From Planctomicrobium piriforme (GTDB lineage: Bacteria; Planctomycetota; Planctomycetia; Planctomycetales; Planctomycetaceae): DNA of 41,889 bases. Location: NCBI GenBank assembly GCA_945860955.1, contig CAMATH010000074.1, positions 1-41,889 on the forward strand, read 5' to 3'. The stretch's first letter is position 1, and every line of letters begins with the position of its first letter. Positions 6,933 to 15,647 of this stretch are shown one piece after another. The position numbers and the translations under genes were made by a program. The notes beneath the pieces were generated by a model that saw nothing but the letters and a program-made list of their open reading frames with translations, searched no databases and was not told the origin of the DNA.

Positions 6933-8210
6933 ATGAATCGTCGTCAGTTTCTGGCGGTCGCGGGAACACTCCCGGCGGCCACCTGGTTTTCCACACAACC
7001 CGCCCCGGCGGCCCAAGTCAAATCTCCCAACGACCGCTGGCGAATCGGCGCGATCGGGCTGCGCTACCAGGGTTCGGTGATCACCCGCGAGGCGCTCGCG
7101 TTTGGAGATGTCGTGGCGCTGTGCGATGTCGACCGGCATGTCCGTGAACAGGCCCGGGCGAGCTTCAACAGCGCCGCCACGATTTACGAGGATTACCACG
7201 ATTTGATCGCCCGGAAGGATCTCGATGTGGTCCTGATTGGCGCTCCCGATCACTGGCACGCGCAGATGGCGATCGACGCCTGTCAGTCGGGCAAAGATGT
7301 GTATGTCGAAAAGCCCCTCACGCTGACGATCGCCGAGGGACAGGCGATCGGGCGCGTCGTGGCCGACACCGGCCGGGTGGTGCAGGTCGGAACCTGGCAG
7401 AGGCACGATGCGCGGTTTCGCCTGGCGGCCGAAATGGTGAAAGCGGGTCGGCTCGGGACGGTGAAGCGGGTCCAGATCGTCCTGGGAAAAAATGAGGTCG
7501 GTGGACCGTTTGAAACATCGACTCCGCCCAAGAATCTCAACTGGAATCGCTGGCTTGGGCCGGCACCGCTCCTCCCCTATACCCCCGAACGCTGTCATTA
7601 CAATTTTCGCTATTGGTTCGAGTACGCGGGGGGCGAAATGACCGACACCGGGGCGCATCACCTCGACATCGCAATGTGGGCCCTGGGGCTGGACCAGACC
7701 GGCCCCGTCGAGATTACCACCGACGCCCAGCTCCCAACCATTGCCAATGGCTACAATGTCCCCATCGCGTTTCAGTCGAAAATGAAATTCGCGAATGGCG
7801 TCGAATTCGAGATTCTTGATCAGGGGCGCAGCGGAATTCTGTTCGAAGGGGATGCCGGGCGGCTCTTTGTGAATCGCGGGACGCTGGCTGGCACGCCGGT
7901 CGACATGCTCAAAGAGACGCCGCTACCGCGGGAAGGACTCGGCCTCTATTCGAACGACAACCTCACCCGACTGGAGAAGTCGGGGAAGATTGAATCGATC
8001 GCCAATCACATGGGGAACTTCTATGACTGCACAGTGAGCCGAAAGACGCCGATCTCTTCGGTCGCGAGCCAGCACCGTGTCGCGACCGCGTGCCACCTGG
8101 GAAACATCGCCGCCCGGCTGGGCCGGACCTTGCGCTGGAACCCGGTCACGGAGCAGTTTGTCGATGATGCCGAGGCCGATGCGATGCGCAGCCGCGAGCC
8201 GCGGAGGTAG
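6933..8210 (+). CDS. Gfo/Idh/MocA-family oxidoreductase, Tat-type signal
   Basis: A 425-residue NAD(P)-dependent sugar/polyol dehydrogenase-like protein. The N-terminus MNRRQFLAVAGTLPAATWF is a twin-arginine-type signal, common for this family in planctomycetes, so it probably acts in the periplasm-like compartment. The Rossmann part follows (WRIGAIGLRYQGSV, then LCDVD), with the conserved VEKPLTLT (the EKP motif) near residue 130. The C-terminal substrate domain contains EYAGGEMTDTGAHHLDIAMWALG, matching the family's catalytic GxHxxD-type region. The nucleotide loop lacks the usual tight GxGxxG spacing, so cofactor may stay bound as in glycosidase-like members; that is inference. ATG 6933 places the RR motif at the start; a longer frame from GTG 6897 adds 12 unrelated residues. 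Confidence 0.9.
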   Translation: MNRRQFLAVAGTLPAATWFSTQPAPAAQVKSPNDRWRIGAIGLRYQGSVITREALAFGDVVALCDVDRHVREQARASFNSAATIYEDYHDLIARKDLDVVLIGAPDHWHAQMAIDACQSGKDVYVEKPLTLTIAEGQAIGRVVADTGRVVQVGTWQRHDARFRLAAEMVKAGRLGTVKRVQIVLGKNEVGGPFETSTPPKNLNWNRWLGPAPLLPYTPERCHYNFRYWFEYAGGEMTDTGAHHLDIAMWALGLDQTGPVEITTDAQLPTIANGYNVPIAFQSKMKFANGVEFEILDQGRSGILFEGDAGRLFVNRGTLAGTPVDMLKETPLPREGLGLYSNDNLTRLEKSGKIESIANHMGNFYDCTVSRKTPISSVASQHRVATACHLGNIAARLGRTLRWNPVTEQFVDDAEADAMRSREPRR

Positions 8211-8244
8211 GCCTGTTGTGTTCGTGACAACACCTCCTGGGACA

Positions 8245-8757
8245 CTACCACCATGACGATTGTTCACCAGAAAGCGTTTTCGTTTCCTGGTCGTACAGGA
8301 CAAACCCCGCCTTCAAATAGAAGTCCAGGGCCTGCGGATGGTCCTGGGTGCAGGTGTGCAGCCAGACGCGGTTGGGCCGGTGGGACCAGGCGGTCCGCAG
8401 CGTCTGGCGGAGGAACTCCCGACCGATTCCGCGTCCGATGAATTCCGGAACCAGGCCGAAATACTTGATCTCGACTTCGCCAGTGATGCGACAATCAAGT
8501 TCAGCGTAGCCGGCGGGACAACCAGCGACATACGCGACCGAAACATCGACCCGGGGGTCAGTGATGATCTCCCGCAATTCGTCGTCGGAAATCTGTTTGC
8601 GGGCGATCCAGTTCCAGGGGCCACCCACCGCTTCAAACAGGTAGCGATAGTACGAGACGGTGGGAGGGATCGCGCGCAGCACGAGCAGATCGCTCTGGGG
8701 GGATTTCAATCCGGCCGGGGGCGATCTCATTTCGAGGTAGTAGGTCGTGATCGTCAT
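8245..8757 (-). CDS. GNAT-family N-acetyltransferase
   Basis: A 170-residue acetyl-CoA-dependent acetyltransferase. The core contains VAYVAGCPAGYAELDC (strands 2-3), VEIKYFGLVPEFIGRGIG with the GRGIG pyrophosphate-binding loop, then WLHTCTQDHPQALDFYLKAGF, the usual end of the fold. Substrate is unknown; the family acts on antibiotics, amines, protein N-termini and others. Start at 8757 gives MTITTYYLEMRSP, followed by VSYYRYLFEAVGGPWNW, a motif I have seen in a broad uncharacterised GNAT subgroup. It starts 5 bases after the stop of the small exported-protein gene upstream on the same strand, so the two may be co-transcribed. It converges with the oxidoreductase at 6933-8210. Confidence 0.88.
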   Translation of the reverse strand: MTITTYYLEMRSPPAGLKSPQSDLLVLRAIPPTVSYYRYLFEAVGGPWNWIARKQISDDELREIITDPRVDVSVAYVAGCPAGYAELDCRITGEVEIKYFGLVPEFIGRGIGREFLRQTLRTAWSHRPNRVWLHTCTQDHPQALDFYLKAGFVLYDQETKTLSGEQSSWW

Positions 8758-8762
8758 GGAGT

Positions 8763-9047
8763 TCACTGCGCTTTGGGCCGTTTCAGGATCGCCCTTTCGA
8801 TGGTATTGATCGCCCGCATTCCCGCGCTCTGGCCCTTCACATCGCCGTACGCGGTCACAACCTCCCAACCCAGGGCGGCATGCTCATTGAGGATATCTTC
8901 AGTCGCGCGGACGATCTTGTACTCCCAAATGACTTTTGCCTGTTTCTCGACATCCTGGGCCTGAGTTGTGGTCCGGGCCGGGTTGTTCACGAACAGCGCG
9001 ACAGCGAGGACGAGGATCGAGGCGGGGAGCCAATGAGACTTGGACAT
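8763..9047 (-). CDS. Small exported DUF4177-like protein
   Basis: A 94-residue protein with an N-terminal hydrophobic signal (HWLPASILVLAVALFVNN) and a short mature domain. That domain reads IWEYKIVRA, then LNEHAALGWEVVTAYG, then a final strand ending ERAILKRPK. The order WEYK...LN..GWEVV...LKR is characteristic of the small DUF4177-type alpha/beta fold. Function is unknown; the protein is probably exported. ATG 9047 is preferred because it opens the signal peptide; the frame is open for 62 codons upstream without any homology. It sits 5 bases upstream of the GNAT gene. Confidence 0.75.
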   Translation of the reverse strand: MSKSHWLPASILVLAVALFVNNPARTTTQAQDVEKQAKVIWEYKIVRATEDILNEHAALGWEVVTAYGDVKGQSAGMRAINTIERAILKRPKAQ

Positions 9048-9117
9048 GCGACGGGTTCCTTGGGAAGCGAGGGGGAGTTGTGTCGGGTGACTTTCCGTGG
9101 GAAGTATTCTATTGAAT

Positions 9118-9897
9118 TCAACCAGCCGCCAGTACATTCGCAACGAATTCCGAGATGAACACGCGATTGACGCACCCCAAATGTCCCGCAAAATGAAAAC
9201 TCCCGGCCATCTCGAACCGCCAGGGAACCTCACGCAGTTGACCGGCAGTCAAAGCCCTGTCTGCCGATCCCGAAGAATTGGAACGGTCAAATCCCCCGGC
9301 ACCCGCGCAAATCACGTGGCATCCGTCAACTGAACCAAACAGGAGCGTTCCCAATCCCAGAAAGAACCAATCACCACAGGAGCGAAAACTCCAGACTTTT
9401 CCCTCCACACATGCGAGCGCCCTCGTCAGGTCGTGACGTGGTGAAATGGCCGCGTTCAACAAGATTACCGAGGTGACCGCCACATCCTCCGGCAGCTCTT
9501 CAAGCGCCAGCACCGCCATCGCCCCTCCACCGGAATGTCCCACGATGTGGACCGGGCGACCGGGGAATTCGTGCTGGTACGCCACGACCCGGTCGGCAAT
9601 CACCCGCGACTGTTTCGCATGCAAAATTCGGCTGCGCAGATGGAACAGCGCGAGGGGAAACCAACCGGTTGTCCAATCATGAATTTCGATCGCCAAACCG
9701 ATCCCCGCATCAACCAAACCGAGCGCGATATCCTGGTTGAGCAGGCTCTCGCCCTCAATGCCAGGCAGAATCAGAACCAGACCTCGGTCAAGCCGATCGG
9801 TCGAACGGTATGGAACGAGTCGCCAGCACAGCAATTTCCCCAGTGGAAACAGCAATCCGGAAAGTGACGAGAGTATTCCGCGCACGAGACGGCGCAT
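9118..9897 (-). CDS. Alpha/beta-hydrolase family protein
   Basis: A 259-residue hydrolase. After a hydrophobic start (LVRGILSSLSGLLFPLGKLL) come the first core strand LVLILPGIEGE (oxyanion-hole region), the helix/strand AGIGLAIEIHDWT, and the nucleophile elbow VHIVGHSGGGAMAVLAL with the catalytic Ser in GHSGG near residue 121. A later AISPRHDLTRAL follows the strand SVILLNAA. The C-terminal part holds a GHLGCVN segment that may supply the catalytic His. Substrate is unknown; lipase or esterase is possible given the N-terminal hydrophobic anchor. It lies 48 bp downstream of the methyltransferase gene on the same strand and may share its transcript. Confidence 0.85.
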   Translation of the reverse strand: MRRLVRGILSSLSGLLFPLGKLLCWRLVPYRSTDRLDRGLVLILPGIEGESLLNQDIALGLVDAGIGLAIEIHDWTTGWFPLALFHLRSRILHAKQSRVIADRVVAYQHEFPGRPVHIVGHSGGGAMAVLALEELPEDVAVTSVILLNAAISPRHDLTRALACVEGKVWSFRSCGDWFFLGLGTLLFGSVDGCHVICAGAGGFDRSNSSGSADRALTAGQLREVPWRFEMAGSFHFAGHLGCVNRVFISEFVANVLAAG

Positions 9898-9945
9898 GGG
9901 TGACTTTGTAAACCACGCTGTTGATTATGAGCGGCCCCCCAAAAT

Positions 9946-10974
9946 CTAACCCCGCGAACTGACGATCAACCGTTGAGCGGAACGCGGGACGTCGTGCATT
10001 TCCTGGCAGGCCAATCCCGCCTCGGCGAACATCGAGCTGTACTCCTCATACGTGTAGGCGTCCCCTTCCGCCGTGGTCCCCAGCATGGTGAAGGCGAATT
10101 CCGCCGGCATCGGGGGTGAGACACGATCGGCATTGGGTACGAATTCCAACGTGAGAACGATGCCATTCGGAGCCAGTGCCCGCTCGACCCGTTTCAGGAA
10201 AGCGACGCAGATCTCTCGCGAAAAGTGGTGCAGAAAGTTCGTCACCAGGATGAGGTCGTAGGGACCGCCGTAATCCATACTCAGCGCATCTCCCGGTAAC
10301 AAGACGTGCCGACGGGCGATTCCGGCCGCCAGGGCGTTTTCCTCGGCGACTTTCAAAACGGGTGCCCAGTCCAGCGCGGTGATTCGCGCCTGGGGAAGTT
10401 GGCGGGCGACCGTGATTCCGAACAATCCATGCCCAGCCGCGATATCGAGGACGGTCGCCGCCTGGGGTCGCAAACGGTGGGCGACCTCGGCCAGAAAATC
10501 TGCCGGAGCCCGCATCATGGGAACCATCGATCGCGCGAAATCGACCCAGCCGGCGAAGTTGGTCTCGACCGTTCCCTCTCCTGGGAGCTGCGTGCGGCCA
10601 GTGCGCACGACCGCGGCGATGTCTCGAAATGCGTCGCGTAACGGCCCGGAATTCAGAAAACCGGTGATTCCCCCCAGGTATGCGGGAGATCGGCTGTCGA
10701 GAAAGACCGCGACATCCGTGGCCAGCGAGTAGCGGTCGCGTTCTTTTCGCAGAAAACCGCTCACCGTGAGAAAGTCGCAGAGAATGCGCACGGCCCGTGG
10801 CTGGCCACCACAGCGAATGGTCAGTTTCTCCACCGTATCGTCGCCGCTGGCGATGGCGGTGAACAGTCCCAATTCAATCGCTCCACGTAGCGCCGCGCTG
10901 CGCTGGAATCCGTTCAGCGTATCAAAGATTCGCGCGGGAGTGAGTTCAGGAGCGGACGCAGACTCGGCGGGCAT
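9946..10974 (-). CDS. SAM-dependent methyltransferase (O-methyltransferase type 2)
   Basis: A 342-residue class I methyltransferase of the dimerising type. Residues about 12-90 form a winged-helix dimerisation domain (FQRSAALRGAIELGLFTAI, then GGQPRAVRILCDFLTVSGFL). The SAM-binding domain starts with ATVLDIAAGHGLFGITVA (motif I, near residue 168), then ITALDW (motif II acidic region), GDALSMDYG, and YDLILVTNFLHHF (motif IV). Architecture matches hydroxyneurosporene/acetylserotonin O-methyltransferase-like enzymes. Substrate is unknown; no pathway genes are adjacent apart from a possible hydrolase partner downstream. No signal peptide, so cytoplasmic. Confidence 0.9.
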   Translation of the reverse strand: MPAESASAPELTPARIFDTLNGFQRSAALRGAIELGLFTAIASGDDTVEKLTIRCGGQPRAVRILCDFLTVSGFLRKERDRYSLATDVAVFLDSRSPAYLGGITGFLNSGPLRDAFRDIAAVVRTGRTQLPGEGTVETNFAGWVDFARSMVPMMRAPADFLAEVAHRLRPQAATVLDIAAGHGLFGITVARQLPQARITALDWAPVLKVAEENALAAGIARRHVLLPGDALSMDYGGPYDLILVTNFLHHFSREICVAFLKRVERALAPNGIVLTLEFVPNADRVSPPMPAEFAFTMLGTTAEGDAYTYEEYSSMFAEAGLACQEMHDVPRSAQRLIVSSRG

Positions 10975-11212
10975 CTTTCAGTCTCGAATTCTGGCGGGGT
11001 TGGCGATCTCCGCAGCATACCGAGATGTGACGCGGACCGGCAACATCCTACAATTCCCCCCGAAAGTCCTTTGAACCGCCACGATTTTGCAGCCCCCGTT
11101 CGATTGTTCCCAACGCAGTTTCCAACCATAATCCGTCCCTGTTGTGAAACAGGTTCCGGCGCCGCGACGGCGGTGCCGCACCCATCTGCCCCCCTGCCTC
11201 CGCGAGTTGAGC

Positions 11213-12145
11213 ATGCCGCGAATTTCCCGCCGTTTTGTCGTCACGCTGTTGACCTGCGCTCTTTTGGTTGGCGTTGGCGGCTTCGCCGTCGGCTGGTTCA
11301 AACCCGACGAGACCACCGTCACCGAGATCGCACCCGGGGTCTTTTTTCGCAAGACCCGCTGGAAGCCGGAGTTCATTGGCTGCAATCAGGGGTGGGTGAT
11401 TTTTGAAGACTTTGTGCTGGTGATCGACGCCAATTTTCCGAACCAGGCCGAAGAGATCATTCCGCTCATCCGCAAGACAACCGACAAGCCGATCCGGTAC
11501 GTGTTCGACACGCACTATCACGGCGATCACGCCGATGGCAATCCGATCTTCGCGAAGATCGGAGCAACCGCTATCGCTTCGGAGAATGCCGCCGAGGAAT
11601 TCCGGACGAAGGGAATCGCGGGGTTCGAGCAGGCGAAGAAAGAGAAGGGGGCCGAGTATGGAAAACTTGAATACAAGACTCCCTCACTGTACTTCCCGAA
11701 GAAATTGGTGATTGAAGACGGCAAACAGCGCGTCGAACTGATGCATATCGCGCACGGGCATACAAAGGGAGACGCGGTCGCGTGGCTCCCGCAGCACGGC
11801 ATTTTGTTCACCGGTGACAGTTGCCTCAATGGTCCGTTCAATTACCTCGGAGATTCCAGCACCGAAAGCTGGATCGGGGCGCTGACGGAAATGAAAAAGC
11901 TGCCGATCCAGAAGATTTGCCCGGGCCACGGCGAAATGAGCGACATCAACCTGATCGACCGCCAGCGACGGTACTTCGTCGAACTGCGACAGACCATTGG
12001 CGAAGCGATCGCGAAAGGGAAGTCACTCGCCGAGATCAAGGAATCGATTGACTTCCCCTGGTACAAGGAGTGGACGGGAGTCGAAGTCCGCAACCAGGTC
12101 GAGAACATCGAACACGTTTTCAAGGAACTGGGGGGCAAGAAATAG
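11213..12145 (+). CDS. Exported metallo-beta-lactamase-fold hydrolase
   Basis: A 310-residue MBL-fold enzyme with an N-terminal membrane/signal segment (RRFVVTLLTCALLVGVGGFAVGW). The binuclear metal site is complete: H101-x-H103-x-D105-H106 in THYHGDHADG, a further His in HIAHGHTKGDAV, Asp in LFTGDSC, and a final His in CPGHGEMSD. Organisation resembles SoxH/quinoprotein-relay-type MBL hydrolases, not classical lactamases; substrate unknown. ATG 11213 is selected because it begins the signal segment; the frame extends 23 codons upstream without homology. The gene stands alone and the 98 bp before the next gene contain a GNRA-looped hairpin. Confidence 0.9.
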   Translation: MPRISRRFVVTLLTCALLVGVGGFAVGWFKPDETTVTEIAPGVFFRKTRWKPEFIGCNQGWVIFEDFVLVIDANFPNQAEEIIPLIRKTTDKPIRYVFDTHYHGDHADGNPIFAKIGATAIASENAAEEFRTKGIAGFEQAKKEKGAEYGKLEYKTPSLYFPKKLVIEDGKQRVELMHIAHGHTKGDAVAWLPQHGILFTGDSCLNGPFNYLGDSSTESWIGALTEMKKLPIQKICPGHGEMSDINLIDRQRRYFVELRQTIGEAIAKGKSLAEIKESIDFPWYKEWTGVEVRNQVENIEHVFKELGGKK

Positions 12146-12192
12146 AGGGTGACTCGCGTTGTTTGACGTCGCCCCTAAAGTACCCCGCCAGT

Positions 12193-12220
12193 CCGTGGTG
12201 ATTCGAAAGAATCGCCACGG
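12193..12220 (+). other. Strong GNRA-looped hairpin upstream of oxidoreductase
   Basis: A 12-bp stem CCGTGGTGATTC/GAATCGCCACGG (one G-U pair) closes a GAAA tetraloop. It lies 48 bases after the hydrolase stop and 22 bases before the next ATG. There is no T-run, so it is not a canonical terminator; it could be a 3'-end stabiliser or a translation-modulating element. A similar hairpin lies between hcp and the protoglobin gene. Confidence 0.6.
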
Positions 12221-12242
12221 CGAGTGAACCGAAACGGAATTC

Positions 12243-13229
12243 ATGACTCCTCAGACCACGACCCGTTCGTTCAAAATCCTCCTCCTGGGTTGCGGCCAGA
12301 TTGGCGGGTTGCACGCGGCCCGACTGGCGGCCGATCCTCGAGCGCGGCTTGTCGCGTTTGTGGACCCCAATCGGGAAGCCGCCACGGCACTCGCCGCGAA
12401 GCACGCTCCAGAAGCGACGGTCGCGACCGATGTCGAAGCCGCGCTGGCCGCGGGTCCTGTTGACGGCGTTGTCATTTGCACACCCACGGGGCAACATTTC
12501 AGCCAGGTACGCGAATTCCGCTCGCGAGGAATCGCCGTTTCGTGCGAAAAGCCGCTGGCTGATTCCCGCGAGCGCATCGTCGACCTGATTGCCGACGCTC
12601 AACACGGCCCGTTGCTGACAATCGCTTATCAGCGACGATATTCGGGCGCCTTTCGGACGGCGCGACGCGAAATTCAATCGGGCCGCTTCGGCCGAGTTCG
12701 GTCCGTCGTGGTCTACAATTGCGAACGCTGGGCCCAGACGATCTCGGGTACATGGCGGAACGATCCGCTACAGAACCCTGCGGGATTTCTGGGGGACGCA
12801 GGCAGTCACAAAGTGGACATGGTGTTCTTCACCACCGGACTCGCCCCCAGGGAAGTATTTTCTCGGAGCCAGCGGCGGGGATACAACGTGGATATCGTCA
12901 CGCAGATCACGGCGGTTTTGGGTGACGATATTCCGTTGTCGATGAATTTCATTGGTGATGCGCAGCACTTTTGCGAGGACTTTCAGATCCACTGTGAAGA
13001 CGCGGACATTCTGATTCGGGACGGGGTTCTCGCGATCGCGAGAAACAACCACTTGGAGCGGGTCGAGAAACGCGAGCTCGAGTCCGACCCCGATACCGCG
13101 TTCTTGGACATCCTGTCAGGGGCGGAAAACGTTGCGCCGGCCACTGTGGCGTTACCGGTTTGGGATTTCACCGACGCGGTGATTCGTTCGTCTGTTTCGC
13201 AGGCTGCGATCCAGGTGAATCCTCGCTGA
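12243..13229 (+). CDS. Gfo/Idh/MocA-family oxidoreductase (cytoplasmic)
   Basis: A 328-residue dehydrogenase-like protein without a signal peptide. It opens with the Rossmann strand and glycine loop ILLLGCGQIGGLHAARLA (GxGxxG), then LVAFVDPN. VVICTPTGQH and VSCEKPLADS follow (EKP near residue 102). The C-terminal domain contains GFLGDAGSHKVDMVFFTTG, the family's catalytic-site region with His/Asp. Closest in style to inositol or glucose-fructose oxidoreductase relatives; the actual sugar is unknown. It is followed 69 bp later by the pectate-lyase-like gene on the same strand, so a shared role in polysaccharide breakdown is possible. Start ATG 12243 is the only sensible one. Confidence 0.9.
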   Translation: MTPQTTTRSFKILLLGCGQIGGLHAARLAADPRARLVAFVDPNREAATALAAKHAPEATVATDVEAALAAGPVDGVVICTPTGQHFSQVREFRSRGIAVSCEKPLADSRERIVDLIADAQHGPLLTIAYQRRYSGAFRTARREIQSGRFGRVRSVVVYNCERWAQTISGTWRNDPLQNPAGFLGDAGSHKVDMVFFTTGLAPREVFSRSQRRGYNVDIVTQITAVLGDDIPLSMNFIGDAQHFCEDFQIHCEDADILIRDGVLAIARNNHLERVEKRELESDPDTAFLDILSGAENVAPATVALPVWDFTDAVIRSSVSQAAIQVNPR

Positions 13230-13298
13230 GAATTGCGATCCCCAGGGACCACCAGTAGAATCGACGCTGATAGGATCACCGTTTGAATCTGGAGACTG

Positions 13299-14810
13299 AT
13301 GATGTGCGAGAGACTTCGACTTTTCGTCGTGTCGCTTTTGGCGGTGATTTGTTCGGAGGGTGCTTGGGCGTCGACTCCCGCGTTTCCCGGCGCGGAGGGA
13401 TATGGATCTGAAACGACTCATGCGCGTGGAAAGAAAGTATTCCACGTGACACGCTTGGACGACGAAAAGGGGCAGCAGAAGACAAAGTCGTTGAAGCCTG
13501 GCCAGTTTCGCAGGGCTTTGGCCGAAGCGGAAGAGGCAGGTGGTGGATATATCGTTTTCGATGTCGCCGGAACGATTCGTCTCAAAGAGACCCCATTGAT
13601 TCCGTCCAACACGTATATCGCCGGGCAAAGCGCGCCCGGTACCGGCATTTCCATCGAAGGGGCGCAGATCTGGGTTGGACGCTGGAAAGCCGGTCACGTT
13701 CACGATGTATTGGTCCGTCATTTGCGGTTTCGGGGACGCGGCAAAAAGGGAAGTGACGCATTTGCCATCCACGGACCAGAAACGCACCATGTCGTGTTTG
13801 ATCACCTCTCGGTTTCGTACTTTCAGGACGGGGCCGTCGACATCAAGAATGAAGCGACCGATGTGACTCTCCAGTGGTGCCATTTTGGTGATGCGGCGGA
13901 CAGTGGGACGAATGAGCCTTACCACGGAGAGCCGCATCTTGTGGACGATCGTGTCGACCGAGTCACGATGCACCACAATTTTTACACTCACTCGCATTCA
14001 CGCGTACCTTGGGTGACAGAAAGCTGCGAGAATGTCCATTTTGAGTTTTCCAACAACGTGGTTTACAACTCGCGAAAATATCCGTCACGCTTTGACGCGC
14101 GGCGAGGAAAGGTCAATGCGATCGGTAATTTTTACATTCCCGGAAAAAACACCCACTCGGATTCCAAGGGCAAATTCCGACCGGTGATCACTGGCGCGAA
14201 TGGAGTTCGAATCCATGTGCGAGACAACCTCGCCGTCGGTGGCATCGGACACGACAACAAGGATTCCGACGGAAAATCGTTCAAGGGAAAAGATCAACAC
14301 ATACAACGGGGCAAGGAAGCCCCCGTCAATGGACCAAGACCCGACAAGTCCCTCCCGGAAGAGCGTGCCATGGGCGGCATGGGGTCTGAAGGCACACTCG
14401 GGCCGGTTCCCGGGGTCGTGGAGTATTCAAAATCGCGTTTTGATGAAATGCCGAAAATCACTTATGTCCCCGTCGAAGAAAACCTGGATTTGGTATTGAC
14501 CCAATTCGGCGCGTTGCCTCGCGACATGACCGATTCCCGTTTGGTTAAGGAACTTTTGACACGATCGGGTGAATGGAAACTCGACATTCCTGACGATGGA
14601 AGTGTCTACGAAGGAGAGCCGGTGGTCGACACGGATCGTGATGGGATGCCCGATGAATGGGAGAAGCGGCACGGGCGTGACCTGGAAACCAATGGACACG
14701 ATTTGGATCCTGAGTACGACAATATTGAAGTCTACCTTAACGAACGCGCCGCACAGTTGGTGAAAGATGCGAAGCCAGTCAAGTCGGGCAACGCGATTCA
14801 ACGGAAGTAG
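13299..14810 (+). CDS. Exported pectate-lyase-like polysaccharide lyase
   Basis: A 503-residue secreted right-handed beta-helix enzyme of the PL1/pectate-lyase type. Signal peptide at 1-25 (LFVVSLLAVICSEGAWA), then the mature start TPAFPGAEGYGSETTHARGK, a hallmark of this group. Helix rungs include GGYIVFDVAGTIRL, NTYIAGQSAPGTGISIEG, VRHLRFRGRG, VVFDHLSVSYFQDGAVDI and MHHNFYTHSHSRVPW. The C-terminus has a calcium-binding DTDRDGMPDEWEKRHG loop (thrombospondin type-3/dockerin-like), common in planctomycete lyases. It probably cleaves pectin or a related uronate polymer outside the cell. Start could be ATG 13299 or 13302 (Met-Met). Base composition of the 3' half is visibly less GC-rich than neighbouring genes, which may hint at transfer. 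Confidence 0.88.
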   Translation: MMCERLRLFVVSLLAVICSEGAWASTPAFPGAEGYGSETTHARGKKVFHVTRLDDEKGQQKTKSLKPGQFRRALAEAEEAGGGYIVFDVAGTIRLKETPLIPSNTYIAGQSAPGTGISIEGAQIWVGRWKAGHVHDVLVRHLRFRGRGKKGSDAFAIHGPETHHVVFDHLSVSYFQDGAVDIKNEATDVTLQWCHFGDAADSGTNEPYHGEPHLVDDRVDRVTMHHNFYTHSHSRVPWVTESCENVHFEFSNNVVYNSRKYPSRFDARRGKVNAIGNFYIPGKNTHSDSKGKFRPVITGANGVRIHVRDNLAVGGIGHDNKDSDGKSFKGKDQHIQRGKEAPVNGPRPDKSLPEERAMGGMGSEGTLGPVPGVVEYSKSRFDEMPKITYVPVEENLDLVLTQFGALPRDMTDSRLVKELLTRSGEWKLDIPDDGSVYEGEPVVDTDRDGMPDEWEKRHGRDLETNGHDLDPEYDNIEVYLNERAAQLVKDAKPVKSGNAIQRK

Positions 14811-14930
14811 CGTTTCAGGGCAAAATCGCGATAGCTTTCGAGCGTCAGTTGTTTGATCTCGCCCCAGCGGGATGACACCGGGAGTTTGCGGGTTTGCCGG
14901 ACTTGTTAAACCGCCCTAGACAGGTTTGCC

Positions 14931-14957
14931 AAAACCGGCTGTAATCCCACCGGTTTT
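14931..14957 (+). other. Hairpin between lyase and TPR genes
   Basis: AAAACCGG (14931-14938) and CCGGTTTT (14950-14957) form an 8-bp stem with an 11-nt loop, 121 bases after the lyase stop and 24 bases before the TPR start. It could be a weak bidirectional terminator; the U tract is only the stem's own four T. Confidence 0.35.
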
Positions 14958-14981
14958 ACTCAACGCTCCAAGGATGGTCGC

Positions 14982-15566
14982 GTGAACAGTCCCGCAGGAT
15001 TGCTGGCCCTTGCCGCTCTGCACCGTGAACGGCAAGACTTTGATCAGGCCGAACGGATGCTGCGGCACATTGTGCGCCTCGATCCCGACGACGTCGAGGC
15101 GTGGCGCTTATTGGGACAGGTCTGTCATGAGCAGGCCGACTTCAATGAAGCGCATCGCTCTGTGTCACGGGCGATCGAACTCGATCCGACCCGAGCTGAC
15201 TTGTATCGTGACCTGGGATTGATCTGCCTGGACGCCGGCCTTGTGGACGATGCCCTGGACAATCTTCAGCAGGCGGTCCACCTGTCCCCCACCGATGACC
15301 AACTGCACTATTCTTTGGGTTTGGTGCTGTTGCAGTACGGGAATCTGATCGGGGCCAGGCTGAGATTTCAGCAGGCGATCCGTTTGCGGGCTGATTTTGT
15401 CGAAGCGTGGCAGAACCTGGCGATCACGTGCCAGCAGCAGGGCGATATGGAGTCGGCACTGGTCTGCTTCCGACAGGTTTACGCCCTCCGTCGCGACTGG
15501 CCGGAAGCAGGTGCCAATCTGCACCGCGTATTGCGGCTCCTGGGCCGACGGGAAGACGCGGCTTAA
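14982..15566 (+). CDS. TPR-repeat protein
   Basis: A 194-residue protein built almost entirely from five tetratricopeptide repeats. Typical helix pairs are visible: LAALHRERQDFDQAERMLRH..LDPD, AWRLLGQVCHEQADFNEA..ALELDP-like, LYRDLGLICLDAGLVDDA..LSPT, LHYSLGLVLLQYGNLIGA, and AWQNLAITCQQQGDMESAL. No signal peptide or extra domain, so it is probably a cytoplasmic scaffold for protein-protein contacts; partner unknown. Start is GTG 14982 with AAGGA about 8 bases upstream; no ATG gives a complete first repeat. It is a lone gene converging with the C45-type hydrolase. Confidence 0.88.
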   Translation: MNSPAGLLALAALHRERQDFDQAERMLRHIVRLDPDDVEAWRLLGQVCHEQADFNEAHRSVSRAIELDPTRADLYRDLGLICLDAGLVDDALDNLQQAVHLSPTDDQLHYSLGLVLLQYGNLIGARLRFQQAIRLRADFVEAWQNLAITCQQQGDMESALVCFRQVYALRRDWPEAGANLHRVLRLLGRREDAA

Positions 15567-15647
15567 CTACCCGGCCCCGACACCACGACAGATTCGGTTC
15601 CGGACGGGAACGAACGCGATACCAGCGATCGTCCGAACTCCCGCGAT

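Noticed and set aside
14197-14216. GTTCGAATCC-like sequence suggesting a tRNA T-arm
   Set aside because: It lies inside the lyase coding sequence and no acceptor, D or anticodon arms surround it.
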